DNA of 64,000 bases from Bog-473 sp963804055 (GCA_963804055.1 CAWDOU010000005.1:496001-560000); one strand, 5' to 3'. Positions 50,981-61,304 are shown, counted from the stretch's first letter. The notes: generated from the letters alone by a model not told the origin. Numbers and translations are program-made.

Positions 50981-52192
50981 ATGCGTGGCATGACAGCCCT
51001 GGCTCCGTTCGAGGCCGACGTCGATCCCCGCCGGGTCCCCCTGGACGTCGAGATCGTCGTGCCGGTCTACAACGAGGCGGCGCACCTGGCCGAGCGGATC
51101 ACGGCCCTGCGCACGTTCCTCGACGAATCGTTCCCGTTCCGCACGCTCGTCACCGTGGTCGACAACGCCAGCACCGACGACACCGACAAGGTGGCGCGCC
51201 AGCTGGCCGCTTCAATGCGCGGCGTGGCGGCCATGCACCTCCCTCGCAAGGGACGGGGCCACGCGCTCCGCGCCGCGTGGTCGACGAGTGACGCGCCAGT
51301 CGTCGCGTACATGGACGTCGACCTCTCGACGTCGCTGCCCGCCCTTCTGCCACTCGTCGCACCGCTCCTGTCCGGCCATCGCGACCTCACGATCGGCTCA
51401 CGCCTGGCTCCTGGCGCGCACGTCGTCCGGGGACCCAAGCGAGAGCTGATCTCGCGTTCGTACAACCTGTTGCTCAAGCTCGCACTGCAGGGCCGCTTCA
51501 GCGACGCACAGTGCGGCTTCAAGGCTCTGCGTCGCGACGCGGCGGCCAAACTGCTCCCGCTCGTCGAGGACAACGAGTGGTTCTTCGACACCGAGCTGCT
51601 GGTGACGGCTGAGCGTCTGGGCCTGCGCATCGGCGAGGTCCCCGTGGACTGGGTCGACGACCCCGATTCACGGGTGCACATCGTGTCGACGGCGGCCGAC
51701 GACCTCCGGGGCGTGTGGCGGATGCTGGTGCGGCGGCCCAAGGGTCTCCGCCGCGTCCGTTCCAACGAGGTCGCGGCCGACCAGCTCCTGCGCTTCGCCG
51801 GCGTGGGAGTCGTCTCGACGCTCGGCTACCTGTTCTTGTTCGTCGCCTGGCGCCCACTCCTCGGCCCCTTCGGTGCCAACGCGATGGCGATGGCCATCGC
51901 CACGCTGTTCAACACGGCGGTGCATCGTGAGCTCTCCCGTAACACCGACGGCCAGGCGCGTCGCGGCCGCCTCCTCGCCGTGGCCGGCGGCCTCTACCTG
52001 GTGAGCCTCGGCCTGACGACGTTGGGATTGGTCGTGGCCCAATGGGTCGCCCCGTCCATGCTCCTCGCGCAATTGGCCGCCCTCACCGTTGCCAACGTCC
52101 TTGCCGCGGTGGTCCGGTTCGCCGTCTTGCGAGCCTGGATCTTCCGCCCGACCGCTCGTGCCGCCACCGGCCCGATGGAGGTATCCCGATGA
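50981..52192 (+). CDS. Polyprenyl-phosphate glycosyltransferase (DPM1-like GT2) fused to a GtrA-like membrane domain
   Basis: A 403-aa protein. Residues about 20-260 are a GT2 domain (VEIVVPVYNEAAHLAERI, VVDNASTDDTD, YMDVDLSTSLPALLP, QCGFKALRRDAA) like dolichol- or polyprenyl-phosphate mannose synthases. Residues about 275-400 are a four-helix GtrA-type domain (LLRFAGVGVVSTLGYLFLF). It would charge a lipid carrier with a sugar for the PMT-type enzyme next to it. The start is uncertain (ATG 50981 or 50990). Its stop overlaps the next ATG (ATGA). Confidence 0.9.
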   Translation: MRGMTALAPFEADVDPRRVPLDVEIVVPVYNEAAHLAERITALRTFLDESFPFRTLVTVVDNASTDDTDKVARQLAASMRGVAAMHLPRKGRGHALRAAWSTSDAPVVAYMDVDLSTSLPALLPLVAPLLSGHRDLTIGSRLAPGAHVVRGPKRELISRSYNLLLKLALQGRFSDAQCGFKALRRDAAAKLLPLVEDNEWFFDTELLVTAERLGLRIGEVPVDWVDDPDSRVHIVSTAADDLRGVWRMLVRRPKGLRRVRSNEVAADQLLRFAGVGVVSTLGYLFLFVAWRPLLGPFGANAMAMAIATLFNTAVHRELSRNTDGQARRGRLLAVAGGLYLVSLGLTTLGLVVAQWVAPSMLLAQLAALTVANVLAAVVRFAVLRAWIFRPTARAATGPMEVSR

Positions 52193-54460
52193 CGGACTTC
52201 ACGCCCAGCTCCGACGCAGTCGTGGGGGTGCTCGACCCGCCGGTCGCGGTCGATGCACCACCCGCCCCCGGCGGAGCGGGGATGCCGCCCGCCTGGTCGC
52301 CCGCCCCGCGCCGCAATTGGCTGACCCGCTTCGTGCGGGGCAAGGAGAGCGACGCGGCCTGGGTCCGTCCGGCCCTGCTCACCCTTCTGGTGGCCACCAC
52401 AGTGCTGTACGTGTGGGGACTGGGCGCCAGCGGCTGGGCGAACTCCTTCTACTCGGCAGCGGTCCAGGCCGGGACGAAGAGCTGGAAGGCGATGTTCTTC
52501 GGTTCCTCCGACTCGTCGAACTTCATCACCGTCGACAAACCACCTGCGTTCCTCTGGCCGATGGAGATCTCGGCGCGGATCTTCGGCCTCAACTCGTGGA
52601 GCATGCTCGTCCCGCAGGCTCTCGAGGGAGTGGCCACGGTGGGATTGGTCTACCTGTCGGTCAGGCGCTGGTTCAGCGCTCAGGCCGCGCTGCTGGGCGG
52701 TGCGGTGGTGGCGCTCACGCCGGTGGCCGCCATGATGTTCCGCTACAACAATCCGGACGCACTTCTCGCGCTTCTCCTCACCGGTGCGACCTACGCCACC
52801 ATGCGCGCGCTCGAGAAGGCGCAGACCAAGTGGCTGGTCCTCGCCGGCGCCCTGATCGGCTTCGGCTTCATCACCAAAATGATGCAGGCATTCCTGATCA
52901 TCCCCGTGATGGCCGTCGTCTACCTGCTCGCCGCGCCGACGGGGTGGTGGCGCCGGGTCTGGCAGACCTTCCTGATGGGGGTATCGGTGCTGGTGGCGGC
53001 GGGGTGGTGGGTGGCGATCGTCGCCCTCACGCCGGCGGCCGACCGGCCCTACGTGGGCGGGTCGCAGAACAACAGCATCCTCAACCTGATCTTCGGCTAC
53101 AACGGCTTCGGTCGCCTCGACGGCAGCGAGTCGGGCAGCGTCGGCGGTGGCCGGGTGGCAGGCAGCATGTGGGGCCCGACCGGGTTCACACGCCTCTTCA
53201 ACGCGGAGTTCGGCAACATGATGTCGTGGCTGCTCCCGGGCGCGCTCGTGATGGGCGCCATCCTCCTCGCCGTCACGATCCGGGCCCGCCGCACTGATCG
53301 TGAGCGTGCCGGCTTGCTCCTCTGGGGTGGCTCACTCGTGAGCATCGGCCTCGTCATCAGCCTGGCCCAGGGCATCATCCATCCCTACTACACGGTGGCT
53401 CTCGCACCGCCGCTCGGCGCTCTCGTCGGCATCGCGACAATGGGCCTGTGGGAGCGCCGGGCCAGCTGGGTCGGACGCGTCGGCCTGGCGGCCGGCCTCG
53501 CCGCGACGGTCGTGTGGAGCTACATCCTTCTCGGCCGCACGTCGGACTGGTTCCCGGCACTCCGTCCCTTCGTCGCGGTCGTGGGCGCGCTCGGCGTCGT
53601 GGCGATCCTGGCGTTGCCGCTCCTGCGGCGTGTGCCGAAGCTCGCCATCGCCCTGGTGGCCACGCTCGGCCTGGGTGCCGCGCTCGCCGCGCCACTGTTC
53701 TCGACCGTGGCCACGGCGGCCACTCCGCACAACGGGGCCATCCCGTCGGTGACCCCGACTCCATCGGGCGGCTTCGGTGGTCCGGGCGGTGGACCCGGTG
53801 GTGGGTTCGGTGGTGGTGGTTTCCCGGGCGCAGGCGCTCGCCGCTGCCTTCGCCCGCGGCGGCTTCCCTGGCGGTGCACCAGGCGGCGGCTTCCCGACCG
53901 GGGGTGGCTTCCCCGGCGCGGGCAGCGGGTTCCGGACCGGGGCAGGCACGGGCACGGGCTCGGGGACCGGGTCAGGCACAGGCGCCGGTGGCTTCCCCTC
54001 GTTCGGCGCTCGCGGCGGGTTCCGTCCTGGCGGGACGGCCGGCGCCGGAGGAGCTGGTGGGGGTGCGGGTTTCTTGAACTCCAGCCAGTCCAATGCGGCG
54101 CTCAACAAGGCGCTGCAGGCCGACGCCGGTAAGTACACCTGGGCGGCCGCCACGGTGAACTCGAACAATGCGGCCGGCTATCAGCTCGGCAGCGGCGAGC
54201 CCGTGATGGCCATCGGCGGGTTCAACGGCACCGATCCGGCACCGACCCTGGCCCAGTTCGAGAAGTACGTCTCGGAGGGCAAGATCCACTACTTCATCGC
54301 GAGTGGGGGTGGTGGCTTCGGCGGTGGTGGCTTCGGCGGTGGCGGGGCGGGCGGCTCCGGCGATGCGTCCCAGATCACCTCGTGGGTGGAGGCGCATTTC
54401 ACCTCTGAGACGTTGGGCGGCGTGACCGTCTACAACCTCACGACGGGCACCTCGTCCTGA
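52189..54460 (+). CDS. ArnT/PMT-family glycosyltransferase (YkcB-like) with Gly-rich extracytoplasmic domain, one frameshift
   Basis: The N-terminal about 520 residues form a polytopic GT39/ArnT-like enzyme (YVWGLGASGWANSFYSAAVQ, ITVDKPPAFLWPMEISARIF, FRYNNPDALLALLL, YVGGSQNNSILNLIFGYNGFGR), transferring sugar from a polyprenyl phosphate carrier. A Gly-rich stretch then leads to a small terminal domain (YQLGSGEPVMAIGGFNGTDPAPT, FEKYVSEGKIHYFI). The first frame runs to 54132 as Arg-rich nonsense, while the proper continuation is one frame over to 54460; the switch is near 53830 inside the Gly repeats. One indel in a repetitive GC-rich run is the simplest cause. It is coupled to the GT2-GtrA gene by an ATGA overlap. 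Confidence 0.85.
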
Positions 54461-54482
54461 CGCGGCGCGAGGCGCAGGCGCG

Positions 54483-54983
54483 TCAGCCGAGCAGCTCGAC
54501 GTAGCGTGACAGCGTCTCGCCGTCGAAGGCGATGAAGCGGATCACGGCCACGTCGGTGTCCGTCGCGCGGGCCGTGGTCACGGCCACCTCGGCGGCCGCC
54601 GCCAACGGATAGCCGTACACGCCGGTCGAGATCGCAGGGAAGGCCACCGAACGAGCGCCCACCTCGTCCGCACGGGCGAGAGCGCTGCGGTAGCAGGAGG
54701 CGAGGACGTCCGGCTCGCCCGCCGTGCCGCCGCGCCACACCGGCCCGACGGTGTGGATGATGAAGCGGGCCGGCAGGTCGAACCCGTCGGTGACCACGGC
54801 GTGACCGGGCAGGCATCCGCCGATGGTGCGGCAGGCCGCCCGCAGGCGCTCGGCCCCTGCGGCGCGGTGGATGGCGCCATCGACACCGGCGCCGCCCGCC
54901 AGCGCCCGATTGGCCGCGTTGACGACGGCGTCGACCCGCTCGAGCGTGATGTCACCCTGCGCGGCTTCGAGCAGCGGTGCCAT
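54483..54983 (-). CDS. Macrodomain protein, probable ADP-ribose / O-acetyl-ADP-ribose hydrolase
   Basis: A 166-aa single macrodomain. Family motifs are GDITLERVDAVVNAANRALAGGAGVDGAIHRAAG (quoted parts: VVNAAN and GGAGVDGAIHRAAG), FIIHTVGPVW and AFPAISTGVYGYPL, which bind ADP-ribose. It would remove acetyl or ADP-ribosyl groups from ADP-ribose derivatives. It is convergent with the PMT gene, 22 bp apart. Confidence 0.93.
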   Translation of the reverse strand: MAPLLEAAQGDITLERVDAVVNAANRALAGGAGVDGAIHRAAGAERLRAACRTIGGCLPGHAVVTDGFDLPARFIIHTVGPVWRGGTAGEPDVLASCYRSALARADEVGARSVAFPAISTGVYGYPLAAAAEVAVTTARATDTDVAVIRFIAFDGETLSRYVELLG

Positions 54984-55024
54984 CGGGCGGGCTATCCCGT
55001 CGCCACCGCCACGAGCAGCCCGGC

Positions 55025-55072
55025 GCCACCGCCACCGCCACCGCCACCGCCATCGTTATCCGGCGGTGGTGG
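55025..55072. repeat. GCCACC hexamer repeat and hairpin between convergently packed minus-strand genes
   Basis: About four and a half copies of GCCACC (55025-55051) are followed by an arm GGCGGTGG (55062-55069) that pairs with CCACCGCC (55044-55051) around a 10-base loop holding the stop codon of the secreted-protein gene. It may act as a terminator or may be a simple-sequence repeat. A similar GCCACC run codes the end of rimO. Confidence 0.5.
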
Positions 55073-55877
55073 AGCTGGACGAGGCGGGAACGAGCGAGAG
55101 CAGCGATGTGGTGTGCGTCGGCGCCGTCTGGCTCTTGTTCTCGCCCCAGTGCGAGAAGGTCACGGTGCCCACGATGCCCGAGGAGCTCTTGCCGCCGACG
55201 TTCGTCACCTCTTGTATCGGGAGGGGCGTGCCACTGGCCGGGATGTACAGCACGACGGGCACCTTGCTCCCGCTCTCGGTGGCGACCGACCCCCTGATCG
55301 CCGTCGCCTTCACGCCGCCCACGGTGGCGCTCTTGCCGAACGTGTAAGGGCCGCCGATCTCGAGCTCCTTCTCCACCTGCGAGGAGAGCAGGCCGCCGAC
55401 GAGCTCGCCGAGGCTCTGGTTCGAGGTCGGGAAGGACAGCCACTTGTTGGCGTACTTCTTCGACTCGGCCGTCGTGAGGCCGATGACGTGGGCGAGGGCG
55501 GCTTCGTTGCCCTTCACGTATCCGGTCGACCCGACCACGAGGGCGTTCACGTGCTCGGTGAGGTTCTTGTTCTTGACGACCAGGGTCTGGGCGCCCGCCG
55601 TGGCACCGGCATCGCCCGAGACGTCGAGCTCGGCGCCGCTCTGCTTGGCCACCGAGGAGAAATGCACCCCCTGGCTGCCGACCGCCTTGAGGGCGGCGTT
55701 GTACTGCGCCGTGGCGGCGCTGCTCCCGGCGGCGGCGGTTGTCGTCGTGGTCGACGCGGCTGCGGCCGGGGGGGCCGTGGCCACGATCGTCGCCACGGTG
55801 AACGCGGTCGCGGACAGGGCGGCGAGTCCGGTGGCGACCGCGGCGGTGCGGGCGGTGTGCTGGCGCAAGGGGTGCAT
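55056..55877 (-). CDS. Secreted protein, LppX/LprAFG-like fold suspected (paralogue 1)
   Basis: A 273-aa exported protein with a signal peptide (AAVATGLAALSATAFTVATIVA) ending before a Thr-rich linker, then a domain of about 200 residues with GSTGYVKGNEAALAHVIGL, KWLSFPTSNQSLG, GGVKATAIRG and VVLYIPASGTPLPIQEV. That pattern resembles the lipid-binding LppX/LprG lipoproteins of actinobacteria, but no lipobox cysteine is present. The neighbouring gene at 56000 encodes a clear paralogue. The start ATG 55877 has a weak site; an upstream GTG is possible. Confidence 0.75.
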   Translation of the reverse strand: MHPLRQHTARTAAVATGLAALSATAFTVATIVATAPPAAAASTTTTTAAAGSSAATAQYNAALKAVGSQGVHFSSVAKQSGAELDVSGDAGATAGAQTLVVKNKNLTEHVNALVVGSTGYVKGNEAALAHVIGLTTAESKKYANKWLSFPTSNQSLGELVGGLLSSQVEKELEIGGPYTFGKSATVGGVKATAIRGSVATESGSKVPVVLYIPASGTPLPIQEVTNVGGKSSSGIVGTVTFSHWGENKSQTAPTHTTSLLSLVPASSSSTTAG

Positions 55878-55999
55878 GACCTTCACTCTCTCGGAGGCCC
55901 GGCACGGTGGCGCGGCGAGGCGCCGACTTGGCCAGGGTGGTTGAACGGTCCCTATCTTCCCACGTCCCCGGCAGGGGCCGCCGTCGTCGGGGCGCTTTC

Positions 56000-56746
56000 T
56001 TAGACGGCGCTTATCGACCCGACCGAGATGGTGGCCGTGGGCGCCTTGGGGCGCACCCGCTCGCCCCACCTGGAGTAGATGATGTGCTCGGCCGCCGTGT
56101 GCTGCCCTTTGGCGTTCACCGAGTCCTCTTCCACCGGAACATGGGTTCCCTCGGCACGGACGTAGAGGACGACGTGCTGCGATGTGCGCCCGAAGGTCTG
56201 GGTGCCGTCGATGGCCTCGACGGCCACGCCGTCGAGGGTACGTGCGTGCCCGAGCGAGAGCGGGGCCTTGAGGGCCAGTTCCTTGGCGATGTCCGCCGAC
56301 CGCACGCCCTCGACCACGGGCGAGAAGGCTGCGTTGGTGGTGGCGAACTCGATCCACTGACCGGTCGACTCCGAAGCTTGGGATGAGCTGAGTCCGGCCA
56401 GGTTCTCGAGCCCGTCGGCGTTGCCCTTCATATATGAGATGCCACCGATGACCACGATGTCGATGGAGCCCTTGCCCATGGTCACGGTCTGGCTGGCCGC
56501 CGCCGGCGCAGCGTCACCCGTCTCGAGCAACGTCTGGCTGGACTCGGTCGATGTCGAGACGTAGTGGACCGACCACGCGTGGGTGGTGGCGAGGGTGTCC
56601 TGGTACAGCGCCGACGCCCTCGACGACGCCGCGTCGGCGGGTGCTGCCACGAGTACCCCGAGCACCACGAGCGCTCCGGCCCCCACCACGACGGCAGCCA
56701 CAGCCGCCCCCACGCCTCGGGCCACGAGCCTTCTCGTGTCCACCAC
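56000..56746 (-). CDS. Secreted protein, LppX/LprAFG-like fold suspected (paralogue 2)
   Basis: A 248-aa exported protein with one N-terminal hydrophobic segment (GVGAAVAAVVVGAGALVVLGVLV). The domain repeats the order seen in the 55056 gene: GGISYMKGNADGLENLAGLS, QWIEFATTNAAFSPVVEGV, DGVAVEAIDGT, HVVLYVRAEGTHVPVEEDSVN and YSRWGERV. An AGGAGGAGG site is four bases before GTG 56746. No lipobox is seen. The 120 bp between the two paralogues hold nothing recognised. Confidence 0.75.
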   Translation of the reverse strand: MVDTRRLVARGVGAAVAAVVVGAGALVVLGVLVAAPADAASSRASALYQDTLATTHAWSVHYVSTSTESSQTLLETGDAAPAAASQTVTMGKGSIDIVVIGGISYMKGNADGLENLAGLSSSQASESTGQWIEFATTNAAFSPVVEGVRSADIAKELALKAPLSLGHARTLDGVAVEAIDGTQTFGRTSQHVVLYVRAEGTHVPVEEDSVNAKGQHTAAEHIIYSRWGERVRPKAPTATISVGSISAV

Positions 56747-56907
56747 CAGCCCTCCTCCTGTCCGTCTCCCGCCCCGGGAGCCGTCAGCTTCGCATGGACA
56801 CGACGTTGCTTCTGGTCGCCGATTCCTCCCGCCGGACCGGTTCCGGCGGGGTCCGCCCGACCGTTCTCCGGGTGACGCGCCCCACTGGGAGAAGGGTCCA
56901 CGCCCTA

Positions 56908-56921
56908 CGAACACATGTTCG
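56908..56921 (+). promoter_or_regulatory. LexA (SOS) box before recA
   Basis: CGAACACATGTTCG is a perfect palindrome matching the actinobacterial/Bacillus-type LexA consensus (CGAAC-N4-GTTCG). It lies 127 bp before the recA start, so recA is expected to be induced by DNA damage. Confidence 0.88.
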
Positions 56922-57048
56922 TTATGCTGCCAACCAGGCAGCGCCGGCGGGGTCGTCACACCCCCACCGTATGGTCAGCACAACGGTGCCGAGCAGGGAT
57001 GCGGGGTCGGCACACACAGTCGCAGCACAACTCACAGAGGAGAGAGGG

Positions 57049-58104
<1,056 letters not shown>

Positions 58105-58136
58105 CCGTAGCCGCCGTACCCCGCCTCTCACGGCGT

Positions 58137-58192
58137 CGAAGCACTCCGGACCCGCCCCCGCCTCCCTAGGGGCAACGGTCCGGAGCGCTTCG
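58137..58192 (+). terminator. Long inverted repeat after recA
   Basis: Arms of 16 bp (58137-58152, CGAAGCACTCCGGACC; 58177-58192, GGTCCGGAGCGCTTCG) pair with one mismatch around a 24-base loop. No T-run follows, which is usual in high-GC actinobacteria. It lies 33 bp after the recA stop. Confidence 0.7.
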
Positions 58193-58213
58193 CGTTCGGA
58201 CCACAATGGTGCG

Positions 58214-59131
58214 ATGCCGGCCCGAGAATGGAAGCAACGGACCTATCGATTTCTCGATCGCTTCGTCCCCACCGTCCCGTTCCGCTATCTGCCGCCCAAG
58301 CAGTCGGTGCGGTTGGCCTACAACGTCGTTCTCGACCGGGAGCCCGACGCCGGCGGCGAGGCCGACTACGTCCAGAAGCTGATGGACGGTGAGCTCTCCC
58401 GTCATGGCGTCGCCGAGGCGTTGGCTCATTCCGAGGAGTTCCGCCGACGCGTGCCCATCGGCAGCGTCCTGCTCTCCATGCACGTCAGCCGGAGCGAGTT
58501 CGTGGCGGGGTTGCCCCGGGCGGCACGCATCTTGGACCTGGGCGGGACCCACCAGGGCCTTCCCGACGGCGCGTTGGTGCACCTGGGCTATCCCTACCCC
58601 TTCGAGCGCCTGGTGGTCGTCGACCTGCCTGTCGACGAGCGAGATGCGATCTACCAGGGAGGGTCGTCGGGCGAGTCGGTGATCTCCGAGCTCGGGCCGG
58701 TGGACTTCGCCTTCCACTCCATGGTCGACCTCGGGCGCTACGACGACGCTTCGTTCGACCTCGTCTACAGCGGCCAGTCCATTGAGCACGTCAGCGAGGC
58801 GGACGGGGACGCGGTGGCGCGTGAGGCCTTCCGGGTCCTGGCGCCGGGCGGCTGGTTCTGCCTCGATACGCCCAACGGGCCGGTGTGGCGACTGCGCTCG
58901 GACGAGCTCATGAACCATGACCACCAGATCGAATACTCCGCCGCTGCGCTCGTGAGCAAACTGGAGCGCGCCGGATTCGAGGTGACCGAGTGCAAGGGCC
59001 TCAACCTGATGCAGCGCGGCGTCGCCGCCGGGAAGTTCGACGAGGCCGAGGCCAGCGCGTTCCCGGGTGTGTTCGCCGCCGCGGAGGAGTGTCTGCTGCT
59101 GGCGGTGGTGGCCCGGAAGCCCCGGGTCTGA
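58214..59131 (+). CDS. SAM-dependent methyltransferase with N-terminal DUF4214-like region
   Basis: A 305-aa protein. Residues about 30-85 resemble DUF4214 (VRLAYNVVLDREPDAGGEADYVQKLM, AEALAHSEEFRRRV), often found with glycan-modifying enzymes. Residues about 105-235 resemble a class I methyltransferase (RILDLGGTHQG, FDLVYSGQSIEHV, EAFRVLAPGGWFCLDTPNG). The substrate is unknown; a surface sugar is possible from the DUF4214 link. The start ATG 58214 follows the recA hairpin. Confidence 0.82.
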   Translation: MPAREWKQRTYRFLDRFVPTVPFRYLPPKQSVRLAYNVVLDREPDAGGEADYVQKLMDGELSRHGVAEALAHSEEFRRRVPIGSVLLSMHVSRSEFVAGLPRAARILDLGGTHQGLPDGALVHLGYPYPFERLVVVDLPVDERDAIYQGGSSGESVISELGPVDFAFHSMVDLGRYDDASFDLVYSGQSIEHVSEADGDAVAREAFRVLAPGGWFCLDTPNGPVWRLRSDELMNHDHQIEYSAAALVSKLERAGFEVTECKGLNLMQRGVAAGKFDEAEASAFPGVFAAAEECLLLAVVARKPRV

Positions 59132-59197
59132 CCGCCTGACCGCCGACCGCCAGACCGCCTGACCGCCTGACCGCCTGACCGCCAGACCGCCGGACCG
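59129..59197. repeat. Tandem 8-bp repeat (TGACCGCC)n
   Basis: About eight head-to-tail units of TGACCGCC with A or missing-base variants start at the methyltransferase stop and run to the end of the convergent DUF3048 gene. The array may be variable in copy number. It may also form part of a bidirectional terminator with CCCCTAAGGGG at 59201-59211. Confidence 0.7.
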
Positions 59198-59203
59198 ACG
59201 CCC

Positions 59204-60280
59204 CTAAGGGGTCGTCGTCGCCATGATGGTGTTGGGCACCAACTCGACCCAGGTCTGTCCGGGCTGCATGGGGATGGGCACGCCGAACGCGTTCACGAAC
59301 TGCGTCGGCGAGCCCAGGGTGGAGCGGTGCCAGGTGCCGGGGATGGCGTAGCCGTTTCGGTAGATGACGGCCGTGCCGCTGGCATTGGGGTAGAGGTCCG
59401 CCTGGACTTCGAGGCCCCCCTCAGTGTTCTCGTACCATGGCCCGTAGCTGATCTGCACGTACTGGACGACGACATTGGCTGCGGCGTTCTGGACGTTGTT
59501 GGCGAGCATGTCCGGTGTCGTGCCGTTGTAGAAGCGCAGGAACGTGTCGGTGGCCTTGTTCCACTTCCACGTCACGTTGGACGTACCCGAGAAATCGATG
59601 TTGACGCTGGAGATGGCCGTCCCGCCGGGAGGTGTCGTGGTCGAATAGGTGAACAGCGGTGACGGCGGCGTGTTCATGGACGGGTGCGTGCCGTACACGA
59701 TGCTGGTCGAGGTGTAGTCCGAGTCCGGAGGCACGTGACCGGCTGGGTGGATCATCAGCGAGTTACTGTTCCCGATGTCGACGTTGACGAGGGGTGAGGT
59801 GTTGATGTTGGCGATGACCGGGGGGATGCCGCCGACGTGGGCCAGCAGCGGGGTCCCAAGCTGCCCCAGGATGCCGATGTCGATGTTGCGCGCCGAGCGC
59901 ACGGGTCCGATCAGCGCAGAGTCCTGGCACTGGAACACCGCGGCGAAGCGGGTGATGCCCCCTTCGACGGGCTCCTCGAAGATGATGTCGGCCTTGTCGA
60001 GGCCTGACTGGGGACGTCCGGCGGGATAGTTGTCGATCTTCACCGCCATGGCGGGCCGCTGCGGGACGGTGCCGCCCGGTGCGGGCTCCCCGGTCAACGG
60101 GCATGACGGGGCTGGCGCCGTCGACGTCGTCGTGGTCGGCTTGACCTTCTTCGCCGCCGAATCGTGTGACGGCGAGGACGAGCAGGCGCTCAGGAGCAGC
60201 CCGGTCAGCCCTGCAAGGGCCAGCACACTCCAGGCGCGCAGGTGTCGTCGCCCGGAACGCTCGGTATCGGATTTCGCCAT
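59204..60280 (-). CDS. DUF3048 (YerB-like) lipoprotein
   Basis: A 358-aa predicted lipoprotein: signal peptide with lipobox LLSAC near residue 33, a Thr/Ser/Pro linker, then an N-terminal DUF3048 domain (MAVKIDNYPAGRPQSGLDKADIIFEEPVEGGITRF, in parts; GPVRSARNIDI) and a C-terminal DUF3048 domain. Bacillus YerB is the relative; its function is not well defined. The protein should sit on the outer face of the membrane. Confidence 0.88.
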   Translation of the reverse strand: MAKSDTERSGRRHLRAWSVLALAGLTGLLLSACSSSPSHDSAAKKVKPTTTTSTAPAPSCPLTGEPAPGGTVPQRPAMAVKIDNYPAGRPQSGLDKADIIFEEPVEGGITRFAAVFQCQDSALIGPVRSARNIDIGILGQLGTPLLAHVGGIPPVIANINTSPLVNVDIGNSNSLMIHPAGHVPPDSDYTSTSIVYGTHPSMNTPPSPLFTYSTTTPPGGTAISSVNIDFSGTSNVTWKWNKATDTFLRFYNGTTPDMLANNVQNAAANVVVQYVQISYGPWYENTEGGLEVQADLYPNASGTAVIYRNGYAIPGTWHRSTLGSPTQFVNAFGVPIPMQPGQTWVELVPNTIMATTTP

Positions 60281-60641
60281 CGCTGGGCGTCGATCGTACG
60301 GGGGCCAGGCCCAAAAGTGGTGTCATCCCCTTCCACGCGTGGTTGCACCGTGCCGGCCGGCTCCCGGCAATCGTCAGGAGGAGGAGGAGGTTCCAGCTGC
60401 GGATCCCGTGCTGGCCAGCCCCCGGGAGTAACCCATCCGTAGGCCTGGGTCTGTACGGCGCGCCGTCGTGTTGATGCACACGGCGACGTCGTCGCCGGGA
60501 ACGCGCCGACCTCGCTGGGGAATCCCTCCAGGGTGTGCACGGGTATCCGGTGCACCGTGCCCGGCTTGGCGTTCCCGGCGATGAGCCGGGGCGCAGCGGG
60601 CCCGTAACAGGAGGGTCGGTGGCACCACCTACCATTCGTGC
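60281..60641. other. Divergent intergenic region of 361 bp
   Basis: It separates the leftward DUF3048 gene and the rightward acyltransferase gene. I see no defensible ORF, tRNA, DevR-like box or LexA box here; it presumably holds both promoters. Confidence 0.5.
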
Positions 60642-61304
60642 GTGAGTTGGGCCCGTTCCCTCCCGGCACCGCTGCGGCGCCCCTTGTCTCGGCTGGTGCA
60701 CGCGGCCTGGGAAGGAGCCGCCGACCTCGGGGCGATAGGGCCCGGTGACCCGCGTGGACGGCGCTTCGGGCGCATGGGCGCCGGCGCCTGCCTGTTGTTC
60801 CCCCAGGGCGCCATCTACAACGAGCACCTCATCCACATCGGGTCCGAGACGATCGTGGGGCCCTACGCCTCCATTTCGGCCGGCATGGCACCGGGACAGG
60901 TGATGCCCACCGACCCCGTCGTCTCCATCGGCAGCCGCACGTTGATCGGGCGCGGCTCGCACATCGTGGGCCATTGGGAAATCGTCATCGGGGACGACAT
61001 TCAGACAGGGCCCTACGTGTACATCACGGACCAGAATCATTCGTACGAGGACCCGGTCGAGCCCATCGGCCGGCAGTGGCCGACCGAGGCCCCGGTGCGC
61101 ATCGGCTCGGGGAGCTGGCTGGGTGCCAACGCCGTCATCCTCCCCGGGGCCCAGATCGGTGAGCACGTGGTCGTCGCCGCCGGGGCGGTCGTGCGGGGTG
61201 AGGTCCCGGACCGCTGCGTCGTCGCCGGTGTGCCGGCGCGCATCGTCAAGCGCTGGGTCGAGGGCACCGGCTGGGTGACCGAGAAGGACGTCCTGCGACC
61301 ATGA
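60642..61304 (+). CDS. Hexapeptide-repeat (left-handed beta-helix) acyltransferase
   Basis: A 220-aa enzyme of the LbetaH acyltransferase class. Isoleucine/valine-led hexapeptide turns occur from about residue 65 (IHIGSETIVGPYASIS) to 205 (IGSGSWLGANAVILPGAQIGEHVVVAAGAVV, in parts; the ending VPARIVKRWV is typical). It would transfer an acetyl or similar group to a sugar or antibiotic-like acceptor. The start GTG 60642 is tentative. It overlaps serB by 4 bp. Confidence 0.85.
   Translation: MSWARSLPAPLRRPLSRLVHAAWEGAADLGAIGPGDPRGRRFGRMGAGACLLFPQGAIYNEHLIHIGSETIVGPYASISAGMAPGQVMPTDPVVSIGSRTLIGRGSHIVGHWEIVIGDDIQTGPYVYITDQNHSYEDPVEPIGRQWPTEAPVRIGSGSWLGANAVILPGAQIGEHVVVAAGAVVRGEVPDRCVVAGVPARIVKRWVEGTGWVTEKDVLRP

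Noticed and set aside
55025..55051. GCCACC repeats as a CRISPR-like array
   Set aside because: Six-base units without spacers; a simple-sequence repeat. No CRISPR array, IS element or integrase was seen anywhere in the window.
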